A stretch of DNA of 64,000 nt from Lateolabrax maculatus (Eukaryota > Chordata > Actinopteri > Acropomatiformes > Lateolabracidae). The notes beneath the pieces are model-generated. The model saw only the letters and a list, made by a program, of their open reading frames with translations, had not been told where the DNA came from and ran no database searches. This document shows, one piece after another, positions 38,024-50,424 of the stretch (its first letter is position 1; each line of letters starts with the position of its first letter). Made by a program: the position numbers and the translations under genes. Location of the stretch: the NCBI GenBank assembly GCA_031216445.1, contig CM062205.1, positions 20,353,501 through 20,417,500 of the forward strand. The letters are read 5' to 3'.

Positions 38024-41000
38024 ATGGCAGATTTCTCGGTGAGTTCAAAGGATTTACATTATTTTATAGTTTACTGGTAAACTAGTGGTTAAACAGATCT
38101 TTTTTTAGCATTTAGAGAGGATGACTTTCCCTTTCTCCTCTACTTCAGCTGGCTGACGCCTTAGGAGACGACAGCCCAAGCCAGGCAAAGAAAATAGGGA
38201 ACACTAACCCGTCGGCCCCTCCCAGCAACCCTGCACCCCCTTCAAACCCAGGATGGCCTGGTTCGGCCCCAGGAGCTCCCACCCAGCCCTCCGCTCCGGG
38301 TGACTTCGCTGGCGGTTCATCTGGCCCAGGGGCGCCAGGGCAGTTCCCCTTTTCCTCTGGTCCTGGGGCACCGGGTCAATACCCGGGACCTCCATCGGCA
38401 CCTGGTGGGTTCCCACCTGGTCCAGGGATACCTGGACAATATCCACCTGCACCAGGAGCTCCCGGGCAGTTCCCCTCCAGCCCTGGAGCTCCTGGGCAGT
38501 TCCCTGGGCAGTTCCCCGGGCAGTTCCCCGGGCAGTACCCTGGGCAGTACCCACCTGAAGGAGCTCCAGGACAGCTACCTGGAGGCCCTGTTCCTTACCC
38601 AACTGGACCATTTGCTTCTGGCCCTGGAGCTCCCCCTGGGCCTTATCCAAATGTGCCTTTCCCAGGAAGTCAGCCAGGAGGAGGCAACGGGATGTACGGA
38701 CCAGGTGGTCCAGGTGCGTTCCCCCCTCCAGCTGGCCCTGGCTCTTTCCCTGCATTCCCTGGTGGAGGCTTTCCCCCAATACCCCCAGGGTCATGGGGAT
38801 CACCTGGAGGTGGAGGCTTCCCTCCTGCCCCTGGCCCCTTTGGTCCTGGCCCTGGGCCTATGGGTCCATATGGTGGGCCTGCTGCTCCAGGAGGCATGCT
38901 GGTGAGTACCTGACCTGTTTACAAATAACATTATGTTGCTTGCTTGCTGCATTTCTTTGCTGATGTGTTTTTGCTGTGGTGTGCGGTGGATCATCTCTCT
39001 TCGGGTGACTACCAGTTAAATGTATATTGACATTACCAGGTCACCTGCTATCATATAGATATGCAGTTCTACTCTAGCACAGAGTTTCTTCTGAAATGTT
39101 CAATTTGACAAAAAATAAAGTGAGTTTCCTGCCTCGATGGGATTTGTTGCAGGATGGTGAATGGCTGCATTCGGATATTTTTCTCTGTGTCTTGGGCTCT
39201 GCTGGGGTGCAAAGCAAAACATAAAGCAGAATCAACAAATATTCAAAAGTAGTTATCAAAAATGTATTCTTGTCTTTCAGCCCAGATATAATCCACCATA
39301 TAATTGAAAGCAATGAACTCAACTTTTCAGTCGGACAAGGACATCACCTCCAGAATCAACATGTGGTTTGATTAAAATACCTGGAAATGTGGCAAAGACT
39401 GAATATATACACAGTATACAGTTAGGGTTTGTTTCAATCTGCCTGGGCAATGTATTGTTTTAAGTGTAATATGATTTAAAATAACACTTTTACACAAAAC
39501 TCATGTTTTCTGTATTAAGACACATTTATATTCTCTGATAGAATCACAGTTTGATTACAGTTTGTATGCTCATCACTATTTCCACATTATTTTGTCACTT
39601 TTGTACATGGTTACATATTTTTTGTCATTTTACTCAGAAGTCTGTACAGTTGATGCCTTGCTGTAGTAAAAATGTTGAAAACTCCAGATTTACTTTCTTT
39701 GCCATTGTCATTGTCTTGACTAATCATTGTGTATTGCATAAGAGTGTTGAAGTAAATGAAGGAGATAGTGACTCATTGGGGTGTTGCAGTAGGAATGTGG
39801 GCAGGGTCAAAGTTTTGAATAATGTTTAACTAAAAACTCCCTAATGACATCAAGTACTTGGCTGTATATGACCAAGTTCACAGTATTGGTGATAAAATGT
39901 GAACAATTCTACTTCTGACCCCAGGGATATTATATACTGGGTAAACACTGTTTCAATTTGTGTGTTTTTGCTTAATAAACACAGTAAATCATCATTTCTC
40001 ATTATGATTTTTTTAAACTTCTTTATACAGCAGAGTACTTGTATTGTTGTGATTTTTAAAATATAAATATTTCTTACAGATGGTCCCCTATGATCTCCCA
40101 CTTCATGCTGGACTTATACCACAACTTTTAATCACAATAGTTGGGGAGCCTCTTCCTGGTGCAGAAAGGTATGAACAACATTCATCCTCTAATTCTGCTG
40201 TCAGTGATGCTTTCTGTTTGAGGAACATAACTGGATGCTTATAATAACCCTGCATCCGTCATAATCCTCCAGATCATGGCAGTGTCTTCATCTTCTTTAT
40301 GCAAAATGAAAATACTCTTCCAAAGGTAATTATCACTGTTCTCTTGCAGGTTCCAAGTTGACTTCTTCAAAGGTCCGGATGTCGTCTTTCACTTCAATCC
40401 TCGATTTCCTGAGCAAACAATTGTCAGAAACTCCAACCTAGGTGGATGTTGGGGGCCAGAGGAGCGAGAAGCAGGCTTCCCATTCGTTCAGGGACGTCGT
40501 TTTGAGGTAAAGTGTTGGAGTGACAGGACTGTAACTAAGACTGGGAAACTCAGAAATGTATATATTTTATTCATAATTGAGCCTTTCAGTGTCAGTAACA
40601 CGGGGGTGTGTACAGACCAGACTTGAATGACGTCTCTCCCTTATGGGGTTTCTTTTTTTCCTTTTTATTTGATACGTAAGAATGATGGCGAATGACCGGG
40701 GATGTGGGACAATCATGATAAACATCCCTATTAGGACATGGACTTTAGTAACCTCACGTAATTCCCGGCATTGCTCTGCCCGACTTTAACCTGACAGGGG
40801 AACACTCCCATGTCTTTATTTGGTCACCTTTTATAAATCAAGTATTTTATAAAATAAAGCAATTGCAAATATTTCTGTTCTACAGTCATGTTGAAATATA
40901 TTCCCTGTTGAGAAGAGCAGAATTCATGGTTCAGCAGGCTTGTCATTGTCAGTATTTATGCGTAGTGCTATAGGTTTACTAGTAACACTGCGGTTAGACT

Positions 41001-41794
41001 ATTTTTAGTAACATTGTTTTCCACGTATTTAATCAGCGTCATATTCACATAAAAACTATGGTTGGAACTTCCAGCCTGTCAAACCTGTTAATTCATTCAT
41101 ATCAGTGACAAACAGGCTTTTCTCAAGCCTTTGAGGAAAGGAGTATTAGTCTTCCAGATCTCAAACACTAACAGCGTTAAAGGTGTAAATAAAGACATGT
41201 TTTTCATTTTTTGCATCAACATTTTCCAGCAACATTTTCTGTCAGTTGAAATAGATGAGTTTATATTAGCTTAAAGTCATTAAGTTAAGTTATTATTGAT
41301 TAACCATCAGATTATTTTTTCAATTAATCTTTTGGTTTATAAAGTCTTCAGATTGTTTGTTTTGATGATTAATTGCCTCATTGATTGTTTTCTGTGGCCA
41401 AACAGAAAATCTTCAGATTTTGTCCAAAATCCAAACATTTACTATCATAGAAGATGAAGAAAACCAAGAAATATTTACACTTGAGGAGCAGGAACCACTG
41501 AGTTTCTGAGGTTTCATTGATCATAAAAAATGATGATTCATTTTGTGTTGAATGACTAATTGATCGTTTCATCTCCACCTGCATTACACATGATAACTTT
41601 GCTCGTTGTGCATAATGTTTCTGTTGCTCTCCCCGCAGCTGAAGATCCTTGTGGAGGAGGACATGTTCAAGGTGGCGGTGGACGGCACCCACCTGCTGGA
41701 GTACGAGCACAGAGTCGGCGGGCTGGAGGAAGTGACCCTGATGCGAGTGACTGGAGACGTCATCCTCCACAGTGCAGCCCCGAGCATGATCTGA
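38024..41794 (+). CDS. lgals3: Galectin-3 (chimera-type beta-galactoside-binding lectin)
   Basis: Galectin-3 binds beta-galactosides through a C-terminal carbohydrate-recognition domain (CRD) and self-associates through a Pro/Gly-rich N-terminal tail. Coding exons: 38024-38038, 38149-38901, 40080-40168, 40350-40506, 41639-41794 (TGA), all in phase, 389 residues against 250 in human. The start MADFSLADALGDD matches the conserved N-terminus. Exon 3 alone encodes 251 residues of PGQFPGQ/PGQYP-like and GPG-rich sequence, more than twice the human tail. The CRD (about 257-389) has HFNPR (His300, Asn302, Arg304), Asn313 and WGPEER (Trp320, Glu323, Arg325), so the sugar-binding set appears complete. 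The loop between Arg304 and Asn313 is three residues shorter than in human. Ends SAAPSMI. Confidence 0.93.
38200..38901 (+). repeat. lgals3: Imperfect Pro/Gly-rich coding repeats in lgals3 exon 3
   Basis: Tandem codons for GAPGQFP, PGQFPGQFPGQYPGQY and PGGGFPP-type units. The clearest run of near-identical 12-base units (cagttccctggg and variants) is at about 38495-38550. These units explain the open but spurious frames on the other strand here. Confidence 0.75.
41285..41580 (+). repeat. Dispersed repeat family A, third copy
   Basis: Contains ttcaattaatcttttggttt, tttactatcatagaagatga and ttgaggagcaggaaccactg, the order expected of the family seen at 26.3 kb. It lies in the last lgals3 intron, just upstream of the final exon. 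Confidence 0.6.
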
Positions 41795-42665
41795 ATAACA
41801 GAGCTACTAAACCCTGTGCTGTACAGGAGGTCAAACTCTACCACCGTATTTGAAATCCTTTCGAATACCTTGATGGAGTTTTTTGAGGCACAATAGTCAG
41901 CGAAGTGCAATCTTTGCCCACCTGGCGCTTCTTCACTTATTACAGAACAGATGGCAGATTAACTCAGGCCTGCACACTATAATCCTTTTTCTTTTTTTTT
42001 TACTGGATGACCTCTCAGTTTATAGCAACTCACAATCCATTATATTTTATGACATAACAGTATCCAAGTAGTGAATGTGATAAAGTGCATCTAAAACAGG
42101 CGTTTTAAGGAAATACTAATTTATACCTAATGAAAAGATTGTAGGCCAAGTGGAAAAGTTTGACCCAAACATATATTTTCCACTAGTATGCTGTATTTTG
42201 TTTACAGTACGTGTATGTTTATTATTCTGTCCTTTATAGCCAAAATGTTGATAAGCCTTTGTAATGCATGAAAGTGTGCTGCTGAAAATCAACTTGGTCT
42301 CATTTTTTTTCACCGTCTTACTTCAGTGCTGGCCGACGAATCCTCCCCCCCCCCCAAGATTCACTGGCCTGTTAACACTCAGTAGGCTAATGATGAAGTT
42401 TCTTTAAACGTATTTATATTCTGACTTTGAGCTCCACCTTTCTTGAGTATTAATCCTCCCAGACTCTCAGACTGGAGGGTCGCGTAGTGTTTTACAAATC
42501 ATGATTTCATGTTGAAGTCAGATCCAATAGTAAAAAAAAGTGAGGCTCAAATTTAAGTAGAACGTTGGAAAGGGGAGGGTGGGGTCTCTCATTTGTTGCC
42601 AAAGATAACAGTGGTACAGTATTTTGAGATTATATGCTTACAAATAAAGGGCAACAAACAAATAA
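41795..42665 (+). other. lgals3: 3'UTR of lgals3
   Basis: Non-coding sequence after the stop, ending near a canonical AATAAA at 42643-42648. A second AATAAA near 42984 could extend it. Confidence 0.5.
42643..42648 (+). terminator. lgals3: Candidate polyadenylation signal of lgals3
   Basis: AATAAA in tacaaataaagg about 850 bases after the stop. Confidence 0.5.
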
Positions 42666-43179
42666 TGACTGATAATGCTGTTTGATTCAGAATATAGTAC
42701 ACGTTTCATGAGCTGCCTGTCTGTACGCATAATAAATGCTAGTTTCCCTGTTCCCATTCTTGATTTTGCCCAAAAGGTGAGAAAGCCAATCCTCTGTCAT
42801 CAGTTATCAGAAATTTTGGTTTTTTTTTTGATGTTCCTCGGTGCATCTGGTGTATTACACTGGTAGAATGTATATCATCATCATTATTGTATTTATATAT
42901 CTAAATGCAGTCACTGATTGTAGCTCAAACTGCTTTAAACAAAACAGAAGACATAAAATGTGGTAAAGATAAAGTAGAATGAAAATAAAGTTAATAATTC
43001 TTTATAAATAAAAATTTAAAAACAGGATAAAAACATTTTAAAACAACGCTTCATCAGGTAAAAACAATGCATCTAATTAGACTTCAAAATGTGACTGTAG
43101 GGTCAACACAATTAGAGATATAGGCACTTAAAGCATCAAGAGGAGTTGTGTAGACTTGTTTCTAATACTTATATGCTTC

Positions 43180-43500
43180 TATATAAGTAACCTTTGAAAT
43201 GCAGGACCTTTACTTTTTTATTTAAGTAAAGTAAAAGTATTATCAACAACTATATTGTCAGAATGGACCCTATCAGTGTTATATCATTATATTTCCGGAC
43301 CATTATTATTGATGTAAACAGTAGTTTATGTTATAGTGTGTTGAGGTGAAGCTTATCAAAAATGCTTTATATACTTTTGGGTAGTTAAATCTATAATCTA
43401 TAACAGCATCATATCTTATATACTGATAACATGTTTTAAAGTCTGTAAAGTAACTAAAGCTGTCAGATAAATGGAGTAAAAAGTACAACAACAAGAGTAA
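43180..43500 (+). repeat. Dispersed repeat family C (MITE-like), internal fragment
   Basis: Shares agtaactaaagctgtcagat and aaatggagtaaaaagtac, and the order of surrounding segments, with the fuller copy at 54386-54925. It lies between lgals3 and synj2bp. Confidence 0.6.
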
Positions 43501-43679
43501 TTGTACTTAACAATACAGTAAAAACAACCTAAGTAGAATTTCAACGTGTAGGCCAGGACAATAAAATGAGTTTTGTGTACACTTAAAGCATCAAAAACAC
43601 ATTTAGCTGATAAAACACAGAGTCACACCTTGACTGCAAGACGTTTACTTGCTCTTTTTCACTGAAATAAAGCACCTGA

Positions 43680-43949
43680 ATACCTCCCATCACGGTGGGA
43701 GCAGCCTCCCCGCAGTGAGCTGCCTCCCCCCGGCCTCTCTCTCATCTGCCCCCCGGCTCCGGGACTCAAAGGTCGGCCTGCGGCTGCGCCTCGCGCCGGC
43801 AGGGGGAAGCACCGGGCACGAACCGGAGGAAGCAAAATCGAAACTCCTCAATGAGTTCACCTTCAGATAAATAGTTTGTCCCCCTCTTCCTCCTCCTTTT
43901 CTCCTTTTCCTCTTCTCTTTCGAGGATTTGTTCCGACCGCCTCGACATC
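43680..43949 (+). promoter_or_regulatory. synj2bp: synj2bp promoter and 5'UTR region
   Basis: C-rich and CpG-rich sequence directly upstream of the synj2bp ATG, with a polypyrimidine stretch at 43880-43920. CpG density continues through exon 1 to about 44110. Confidence 0.45.
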
Positions 43950-46540
43950 ATGAACGGCTCCCTGCGCGCCCCAGCCGACGCGGTGGACATCGCGCTGAAG
44001 CGAGGCCCGGAAGGTGAGAGCGGACGACCCCGCGGGCCGAGCCGGGCCGGGCCGAGCTGCGCGCTCCGCGGCCGGGGAGACGCGCCGCTGTCAGGCCGGC
44101 GGGTCCGGAGCTAACGGCTAACACAGTCAATCACAGGATAACACACCGGAGAAAAACCGTGTGGTCGTGTCGTAGTAACGGGGGGATTTTAGGTTGTGGA
44201 CGTCGGCTGAAGTCTTAACAACTCAGCTTTAGTAAAAATACTTTGATTTATGCACTTTGACGCTGGTAAAGTCTGTAAAAGTAACGTTAAGTTTCGTTAC
44301 TCGGCCTGTCAGACTGCGACAGGAACGAGGTTATTTAGCTCCACATGAGACTAACGTGTGGTTTACACTTGTTATGTAACATTTAAGGACCCGGTGTGTC
44401 TGCAAACACCTGAGTATGTTACAGGAGACATTCCTCTTGTACTTTGATCCACTGAGATAAATGCGATGAGTGCAACAGTAACTTCTGCCCTGGTAAACAC
44501 TGCCATTTGTGCCTATTGAGTTTTACTCAAAAACCTTTTTATCTGTTTTTTTTTTTTCAGGCTTGGGGTTCAACATAGTAGGGGGCGTGGACCAGCAGTA
44601 CGTTGTGAATGACAGTGGCATTTATGTGTCCAAAATAAAAGAAGATGGAGCTGCAGCGTTGGATGGCAGACTCCAGGAGGGGGACAAGATCCTGGCGGTA
44701 ATGCGTTACTTTTATCAAGGGTGTAGGATGTACAGGAGGGTATTTTTTATATATTATATGTATGTCACCTCCATAACCTTTTGTAATATTGTTGTGCAGA
44801 AGCATACTATTAAATTTCCCTTGTTTTTATTTGGTTTATCCCCTGATTGAACTGAACTGGCAACTATTAATCCATGTATGTGACTTTTTCAAGCAAAAAT
44901 GCCAACTTCCTCCCTTGTTTCAGCTTCTCAATTGTGAAAACTGTAATTAAAAGACATCACCTTGGCCTTTCTCTCTATATTCTGACTTTTTTTTATATTA
45001 AACAATTATTTGATTACTGTAATCCAGCCAGCATATCAATTGAAAGTAAAGCTAATGATTAACTAGGTGAAGATCAGTCATTTGATTAAAAGGTGACGCT
45101 GAATGAAGAAGCACCTCCTCATTGTTCTCGCTTCATGTCGGTTGTTTAGATCAACGGAGTCCCGCTTGAGAACCGGACACACAGAGCTACAGTGGAGCTG
45201 TTCAGGACAGCCGGGGAGGATGTGGAGCTCCGTGTCATCAAAAAGGTGGGCCGCATGTCTCCTTGAACTGACCTCTTTCCTGGTATTCAGTAGTTTCAGT
45301 GGTTTGTTGATTTTTGTACTTTGTATTTATTTTGTTTGTTGTTTTGGATTTGAATTTCAATACAACTTTATTGTCTTTAATTCACCAAAACATAAACGCA
45401 GCACAATAACATGTACCATATAAACCCAATATGGTAATGACACCATCAATGTATAAATGACAGTACACTAGTAAAAATAATAGTAAGAAAAGTATGTGCT
45501 GATTGCACTTGGAATAAAACCTTATTTAGCCAGAGGCCCCCTGTAGTACCTCCTACAGTTTTTCAGTCTCATAGCTTTATCTCTTGCCTTGGCCGTAGTC
45601 ACAACAGGTAAAGCTGAGGACAAATTCACTCTCTCTCTCAACTTTGTGACAGTCCAAAGCTGCACTGAAGCATTTATAAGTTAATAATAAGTCATTTTTG
45701 CTCCAATTCTCTGAAAAAAATGACCTAAATAGTAGCCACACTTAATAAAGTGGCTTTTGTAGCAGCAACATATCCACCTGATATTTGTTCCCAGCTGCCA
45801 CTCCATGAGTAAATATATATTTACCGTTAAGACTAAGGAGATAAAAGCTGCGACAGTGTGTGATGAAAGTATAAAAACTTGACCGTCAAATCTTTAAAAC
45901 TATTTCCTACATGATGTACACATTCTGCTGCTTCAAAAACACTAAATTTGTAATGTTGTTCAAATGAAATTAACAATAATTGAGTTTTCATAGGGTTCAC
46001 TTCTTTTGATTTAACTGAATTAGTGGAATGAATGAAACACTTTTGGCAGCAGGTTTGGCGAGTCACTGTTGGTTTGGAGAATTTGTTTTCACTCTTAAAG
46101 CCACACCAGATGTTTTACATGTTTTATTTATTACAAACTGTATATAATTTAATTGTAGCTGTCCATGTTCTAAAGCACAGAATGCATTATTCTGGTGATA
46201 TCTGTTCAGTTTTCTACGGTGAGAGTTAGTAAAGAGGCCAGAGTGCCATCGAATCGTCCAACAGCTTCTGACCTATGTGACTCCACTCAGTCTACATATG
46301 TGATTTAATCAAATACGAACAGGTAAATTCCTACATAAATATCACTTCCAGTGTAGCTTTAATATTTATTCTTGTTTTCATATCTGTGTTTTGCAGTCGT
46401 CTCGCCACATGAACGGACCGAAGGGCTCAGGAGCCGAGCACGGATCTTCTTGGTCTCCTCTGGGAATACTGGCTGCTGTAGCAGGAGCTGCAGCTTTGTT
46501 CGCTGTCTTATACGTGCGGCACAATAGGAAGCACTTTTAA
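43950..46540 (+). CDS. synj2bp: Synaptojanin-2-binding protein (OMP25), outer mitochondrial membrane PDZ protein
   Basis: A tail-anchored protein whose single PDZ domain faces the cytosol and recruits partners such as synaptojanin-2 to mitochondria. Coding exons: 43950-44013, 44561-44697, 45150-45245, 46397-46540 (TAA at 46538-46540), GT-AG and in phase, 146 residues (human 145). The PDZ domain spans about residues 10-99: the carboxylate-binding loop GLGF comes right after the first intron, then IVGGVDQQYVVNDSGIYVSK and ILAINGVPLENRTHRATVEL. Residues 121-139 (LGILAAVAGAAALFAVLYV) form one membrane helix, followed by the short basic tail RHNRKHF. This tail is the expected mitochondrial anchor. 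Confidence 0.96.
44880..44960 (-). repeat. Dispersed repeat family A, short inverted fragment
   Basis: The reverse complement reads tgagaagctgaaacaagg...ttggcatttttgcttgaaaa, matching the end of the family A body. It lies in synj2bp intron 2. Confidence 0.5.
45340..45720 (+). repeat. Possible old retroelement fragment
   Basis: The segment from tacaactttattgtctttaa to the gcacttggaataaaaccttatttagcc region has the look of dispersed fish repeats seen near gene introns. Only a partial, weak resemblance exists to the segment at 57650-57730 (tttattg...cacaa). Low certainty. Confidence 0.3.
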
Positions 46541-46631
46541 CCAAGCTGACGTCTGTATATTATTTTTAAGATCAAAAACTTTGCTAAAGGCCAAAGAAGT
46601 GAAAGAGAAAAAAAAACTCTAAACAGTAGAC

Positions 46632-46662
<31 letters not shown>

Positions 46663-47345
46663 GATTAGTAGGTGTAGGTGTCACTGACGAGTTTCTCCAT
46701 ATTCATGTGTGTTATGTGATTAATGGTAGCTTCTTGACACCCTTCCTATGCAAAAGAATGCTGTCTTACCACAGAGATTACTTTTAATAGATAACTTTGT
46801 GATTGTAAGAACAAGAATGTACACAAGACATTCCTGCTGCCGAGCTGAGCTGGGCTGAGCTCCGGCAGAAACAAACCGCTGCCCCTACACAGAGGTTGCA
46901 TGTAGAAAAACCATTAAATCCTTGAGTCAACTCAAGACACTCAAGCTTCAGGGTCCCTTTACCAACTGAAAGACAGTGTTGTGTTCGGTCACTCGCGGGC
47001 CTCTCCGTACCTCCACCAATGAATGGCAGATCTGTTTGAAGGGCGACGTGAGAGGAACCCACTGTACTTTTAGTTTGTTTTGCTGTTCAAAATTCACGCG
47101 ACTGGGTTTCATTTTCATTTTGCACTCTTGCACAGAATCATGGGAGGAGTGGCACCCTGCTGTGCTGCTGGGATTGAGCTGTGGGGTTTAAAAAGCCTGC
47201 AGTTAATGTAATAAGTTGTGTCTCGTAATGGATGTCAGAGTGCCTTTTCTGTCTATTCCAAGACATGGTGGTTGTTGTTGCTCCTTATCATGATCAAAGT
47301 GAAAATCAACCCACTACGTCCATTAATATATTCAATAAAAGGATG
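46541..47345 (+). other. synj2bp: 3'UTR of synj2bp
   Basis: Non-coding sequence with a run of 27 T at 46636-46662. It ends near AATAAA at 47334-47339 (ttcaataaaagg). Confidence 0.55.
47334..47339 (+). terminator. synj2bp: Candidate polyadenylation signal of synj2bp
   Basis: AATAAA about 800 bases after the stop codon. It is followed by TG-rich sequence (gatgtggctggtgatg). Confidence 0.55.
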
Positions 47346-49300
47346 TGGCTGGTGATGACTTATATTTTCTTATCGTCAACAAAAATCCTGTAAAAAGCAC
47401 AAAACCAACAATGAGTTAGTTTGTCTCTCAATACTGAACATATAGTTTCATTTTCAAAAGCTGGCCACTGTAGTTTTTAGTGAACATTACTCAAACAGGA
47501 GGAAATAGAGCATTTTCAGCTGCAGATTAATACACGTTTGGTGCTTCCGTGCTTTGGTGTTTTCGGGAACAGAGCAGTGTATATATGACTGACTCAGTTT
47601 AACTACAGTGCCCATGTTCATGGTCACCCAGTGGCTCATTTATGTGTTTGTAATAGTTTTTGGCACAGAAGACTACTCGAAAATACTTGGTAAGTTGGTC
47701 AAATCAATTAATTGTTGGTGTTGGTCTTTCAGTGGGATTTGTTGACAGCAAGAAATCTAGATTATCACCAGACTTATACTTTTAAAGCTAAATACACTTG
47801 TTCAAAGTATCACCAAGTAGTTTCACTTTGAAGCATTTATTACTATGAAGTGTCACATGGTCACTCAGGCTGAACCATTAATCATTCCTTAAATATATAT
47901 CATGTGGTGAGCAGCTCATTTCTTAATGCTCAGTTACAGCTGAAGACTGAGAGACGCTGTCATGTTTGTGTTCTGTGTCGCAGCCATTTTAAACATTCTC
48001 CTAGTTTTGCATTAGCAGTGTTTGTAATCACATCGCACCTTCTGCTAAGTGTTTTGTCTTGTGGGATTAATGTGACAATTGGAGCGTGTTGTGAGAGAGG
48101 ATAAGACTTGTTCATTTATGTGAAGGTTCAACAACTTAATACTGAAAAGCAGTTTAAGCCAGTTCACTTTGAAGGAGTTTTTTTTTTTTAAGAAATTAGT
48201 TGCTGTCAACAAGTTAAAATGTTTGTTTGTTTTTTTTCGTTGCACTATCCACAATCATGGAACTCCTCCAGTAACGGCCATAGAGCAGATGAATAAGTGA
48301 ATTGTGTGTGCTGGGTGTATTTGTCTACGTTTGCCCGTCTGCAGCTCATCTATCATGCAATTGTCTCTGACTGTATGTGGCTCTTGTTGTCTGTAAATAC
48401 AGTTCATGTTGCTCTGCTGAGGGGGATTGTGAATACGAGCAATACGCTAGAAAAGCCGATCAGAAGCACTAATAAGTTATGCAAATACTGTGCATTTTAC
48501 ATCCAAGCACCTACTGTATTAAAATTCATGTTGAATTCACCTGGGTTTTTTTAATTTTTATTTATTAGCAGAAAATACTGAATTTTTCACATTCATATGT
48601 AAATATGAATGGTGTTGATGGAAAAATGGATGAAGATTTGATTAGTAAATATCAAAAATATGAGGCATCAAGTCAAAATTACAAGTCAAAATTGAGGTTA
48701 TTAAGACACTACTCAAAATGTTTATTTGCTATATCAAAAGTGAGATTTACTAATTAAAAGTATGAAGTATCAATCAATACAGAGATAAATTAAAAACATT
48801 GATTTATGTCTAAAATTAGATTTACTAAATCATAATTATGAGATTATAAGTGTCAGAATTTTACAATAACTCATAATATTGACTTAAATTCTCACCATTT
48901 TGGTTTAATACATCTAAAAACTGATTGAAACAAAACTTTTAGATGTTTTGGACTGAATCTAAATCTGTAAAGTTACCTGTTGTAACCGGATGTTGTCAGT
49001 TCACCTTCAAAATAAAAGTGGACACTTGTGTTGGTTTTACCAAAACTTGGTGTTTTCTGAATACATGCGTATAATAATGCTTAATATAAGCATAATATAC
49101 TGGGGAAACACATAAATTAAGAATGAATGATGATGTTGCCTACACTAAAATTTTTTTTTTAGCTTTTTTTAAAAAACTTTTTTAATATAACAAAATAAAC
49201 CAGGAAACCTGTTGTGTTATGTAGATTTTAACCCTTTTTACTGAAGTGAAGCACCCATTGGAGCGGTTGTCAGTCACAAAAATGCAGCCAGCGGATCTAA
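47346..49300. other. Intergenic region between synj2bp and desi2
   Basis: About 2 kb of AT-rich DNA. A stretch at 48610-48900 has loosely repeated aagtcaaaatt / tcaaaa words. No gene or named element was recognised. Confidence 0.5.
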
Positions 49301-49439
49301 AATAAATAAACAAATAAACAAATAAAGTGAATGTGCTTGTTGAATGAGTCGTGGACGGTTTCTACAGGAGTTTATCAGCTTGACTCCGGTTGGCAGAAAC
49401 AGAAAAGTGTTTTTTCCATCCTGTGTTTGTACCACAGTG

Positions 49440-50424
49440 CGCTGCTCGGCCGTCCTCCCACCAGCGGCAGATATGATGTAATCTACAGCCCCGCAGAGGG
49501 CCGGATAACAGCCTCACCATGCGGAGGGATCTCGGCTGATCTCGGCTCTCTGAAAATACACGTTTTTTAAATTTATCTAATTTTATCCGAAAGCCTTCTT
49601 TGCATCGTCCGTGCTGCAGGGAGAAGCCATGCCGCGGAGGAGGTTCGTGCAGACTCTCCTCGCCTCCCGACCGAGAGGATGCAGGATGCGGGCCGGCGGT
49701 AGGAGCTGCACCGGCCGGGGATGCTGCTGCTGAACTTGACTCCCCCCCTCCTCCTCCTCCTCCTCCTCCCCTGCACACACACACACACACACACACACAC
49801 TCCCCTCCTCCTCCTCCTCCTCCAACTCCATCAGCTGTAATTAACCACCATGTCTCGGGACTCCTCTCCCGCAGCTCCCGCAACATCCTCCGTGTGAAGA
49901 TGGCCCGCACTCCGCCTCCGTCGGTCCGCCCCAGCTGTCGCCTTCACGTTGCGGCTCTCACGGTCCCCTCGCGTCCTCTCTGGGTCATGCTCATCGCCTC
50001 TGAAGCGGCCGCTGGGACATTTTGAAGCCCCTCACGGTCGCTGTTGTCTCCGCAAATCCGCCTCCCGCCAGCATCGACCCCCCCCCCCCCCCCCCCTCGC
50101 AGCGGATATCTGTGGAGCCGGGACATGGGCCGCGTCCGCCGGGATCTGACTCTCACGCTTTTCCGGACCTCGCTTGGGATAATGGCTCTGTGACATCCCG
50201 TTGCTCGCCCTCCTCTCCGTCCCCCCCTGCAGACCCCGCGTCCATGCGGTAGTGGTCCTCCGGGAGGGGGGGAATGAGCAGCCTCCGTCCCTCCAGCAGC
50301 AGCCGGCCCGCCGCCCCCGCTGCCCGCCGCGGGGCCCTGTGACTTCGGAGGGGTCCGGAGGTCCCGACGACCAGAAAACGTGGAGGGTGGGGAGACGTTT
50401 GCCTTTCCAGCTCAGGTTTAAACC
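49440..50424 (+). promoter_or_regulatory. desi2: CpG-rich promoter and 5' region of desi2
   Basis: CpG-dense and C-rich sequence up to the desi2 ATG at 50425. It holds a (ctc)n-(ac)n-(ctc)n composite tract (49741-49824) and a C-run (50079-50096). Several ATGs precede the main one (for example 49629, 49850 and 49899), so short upstream ORFs may exist if transcription starts early. The transcription start is not defined by sequence alone. Confidence 0.45.
49741..49824 (+). repeat. Composite microsatellite: CTC repeats flanking a CA repeat
   Basis: About seven CTC/TCC units, then (ac)n of about 13 units (49774-49799), then another block of about seven CTC units. It lies near the desi2 promoter. 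Confidence 0.85.

Noticed and set aside
38204..38905. 199-residue minus-strand and 201-residue alternative plus-strand frames
   Set aside because: Shadows of the repetitive galectin-3 exon 3; no splice or start evidence.
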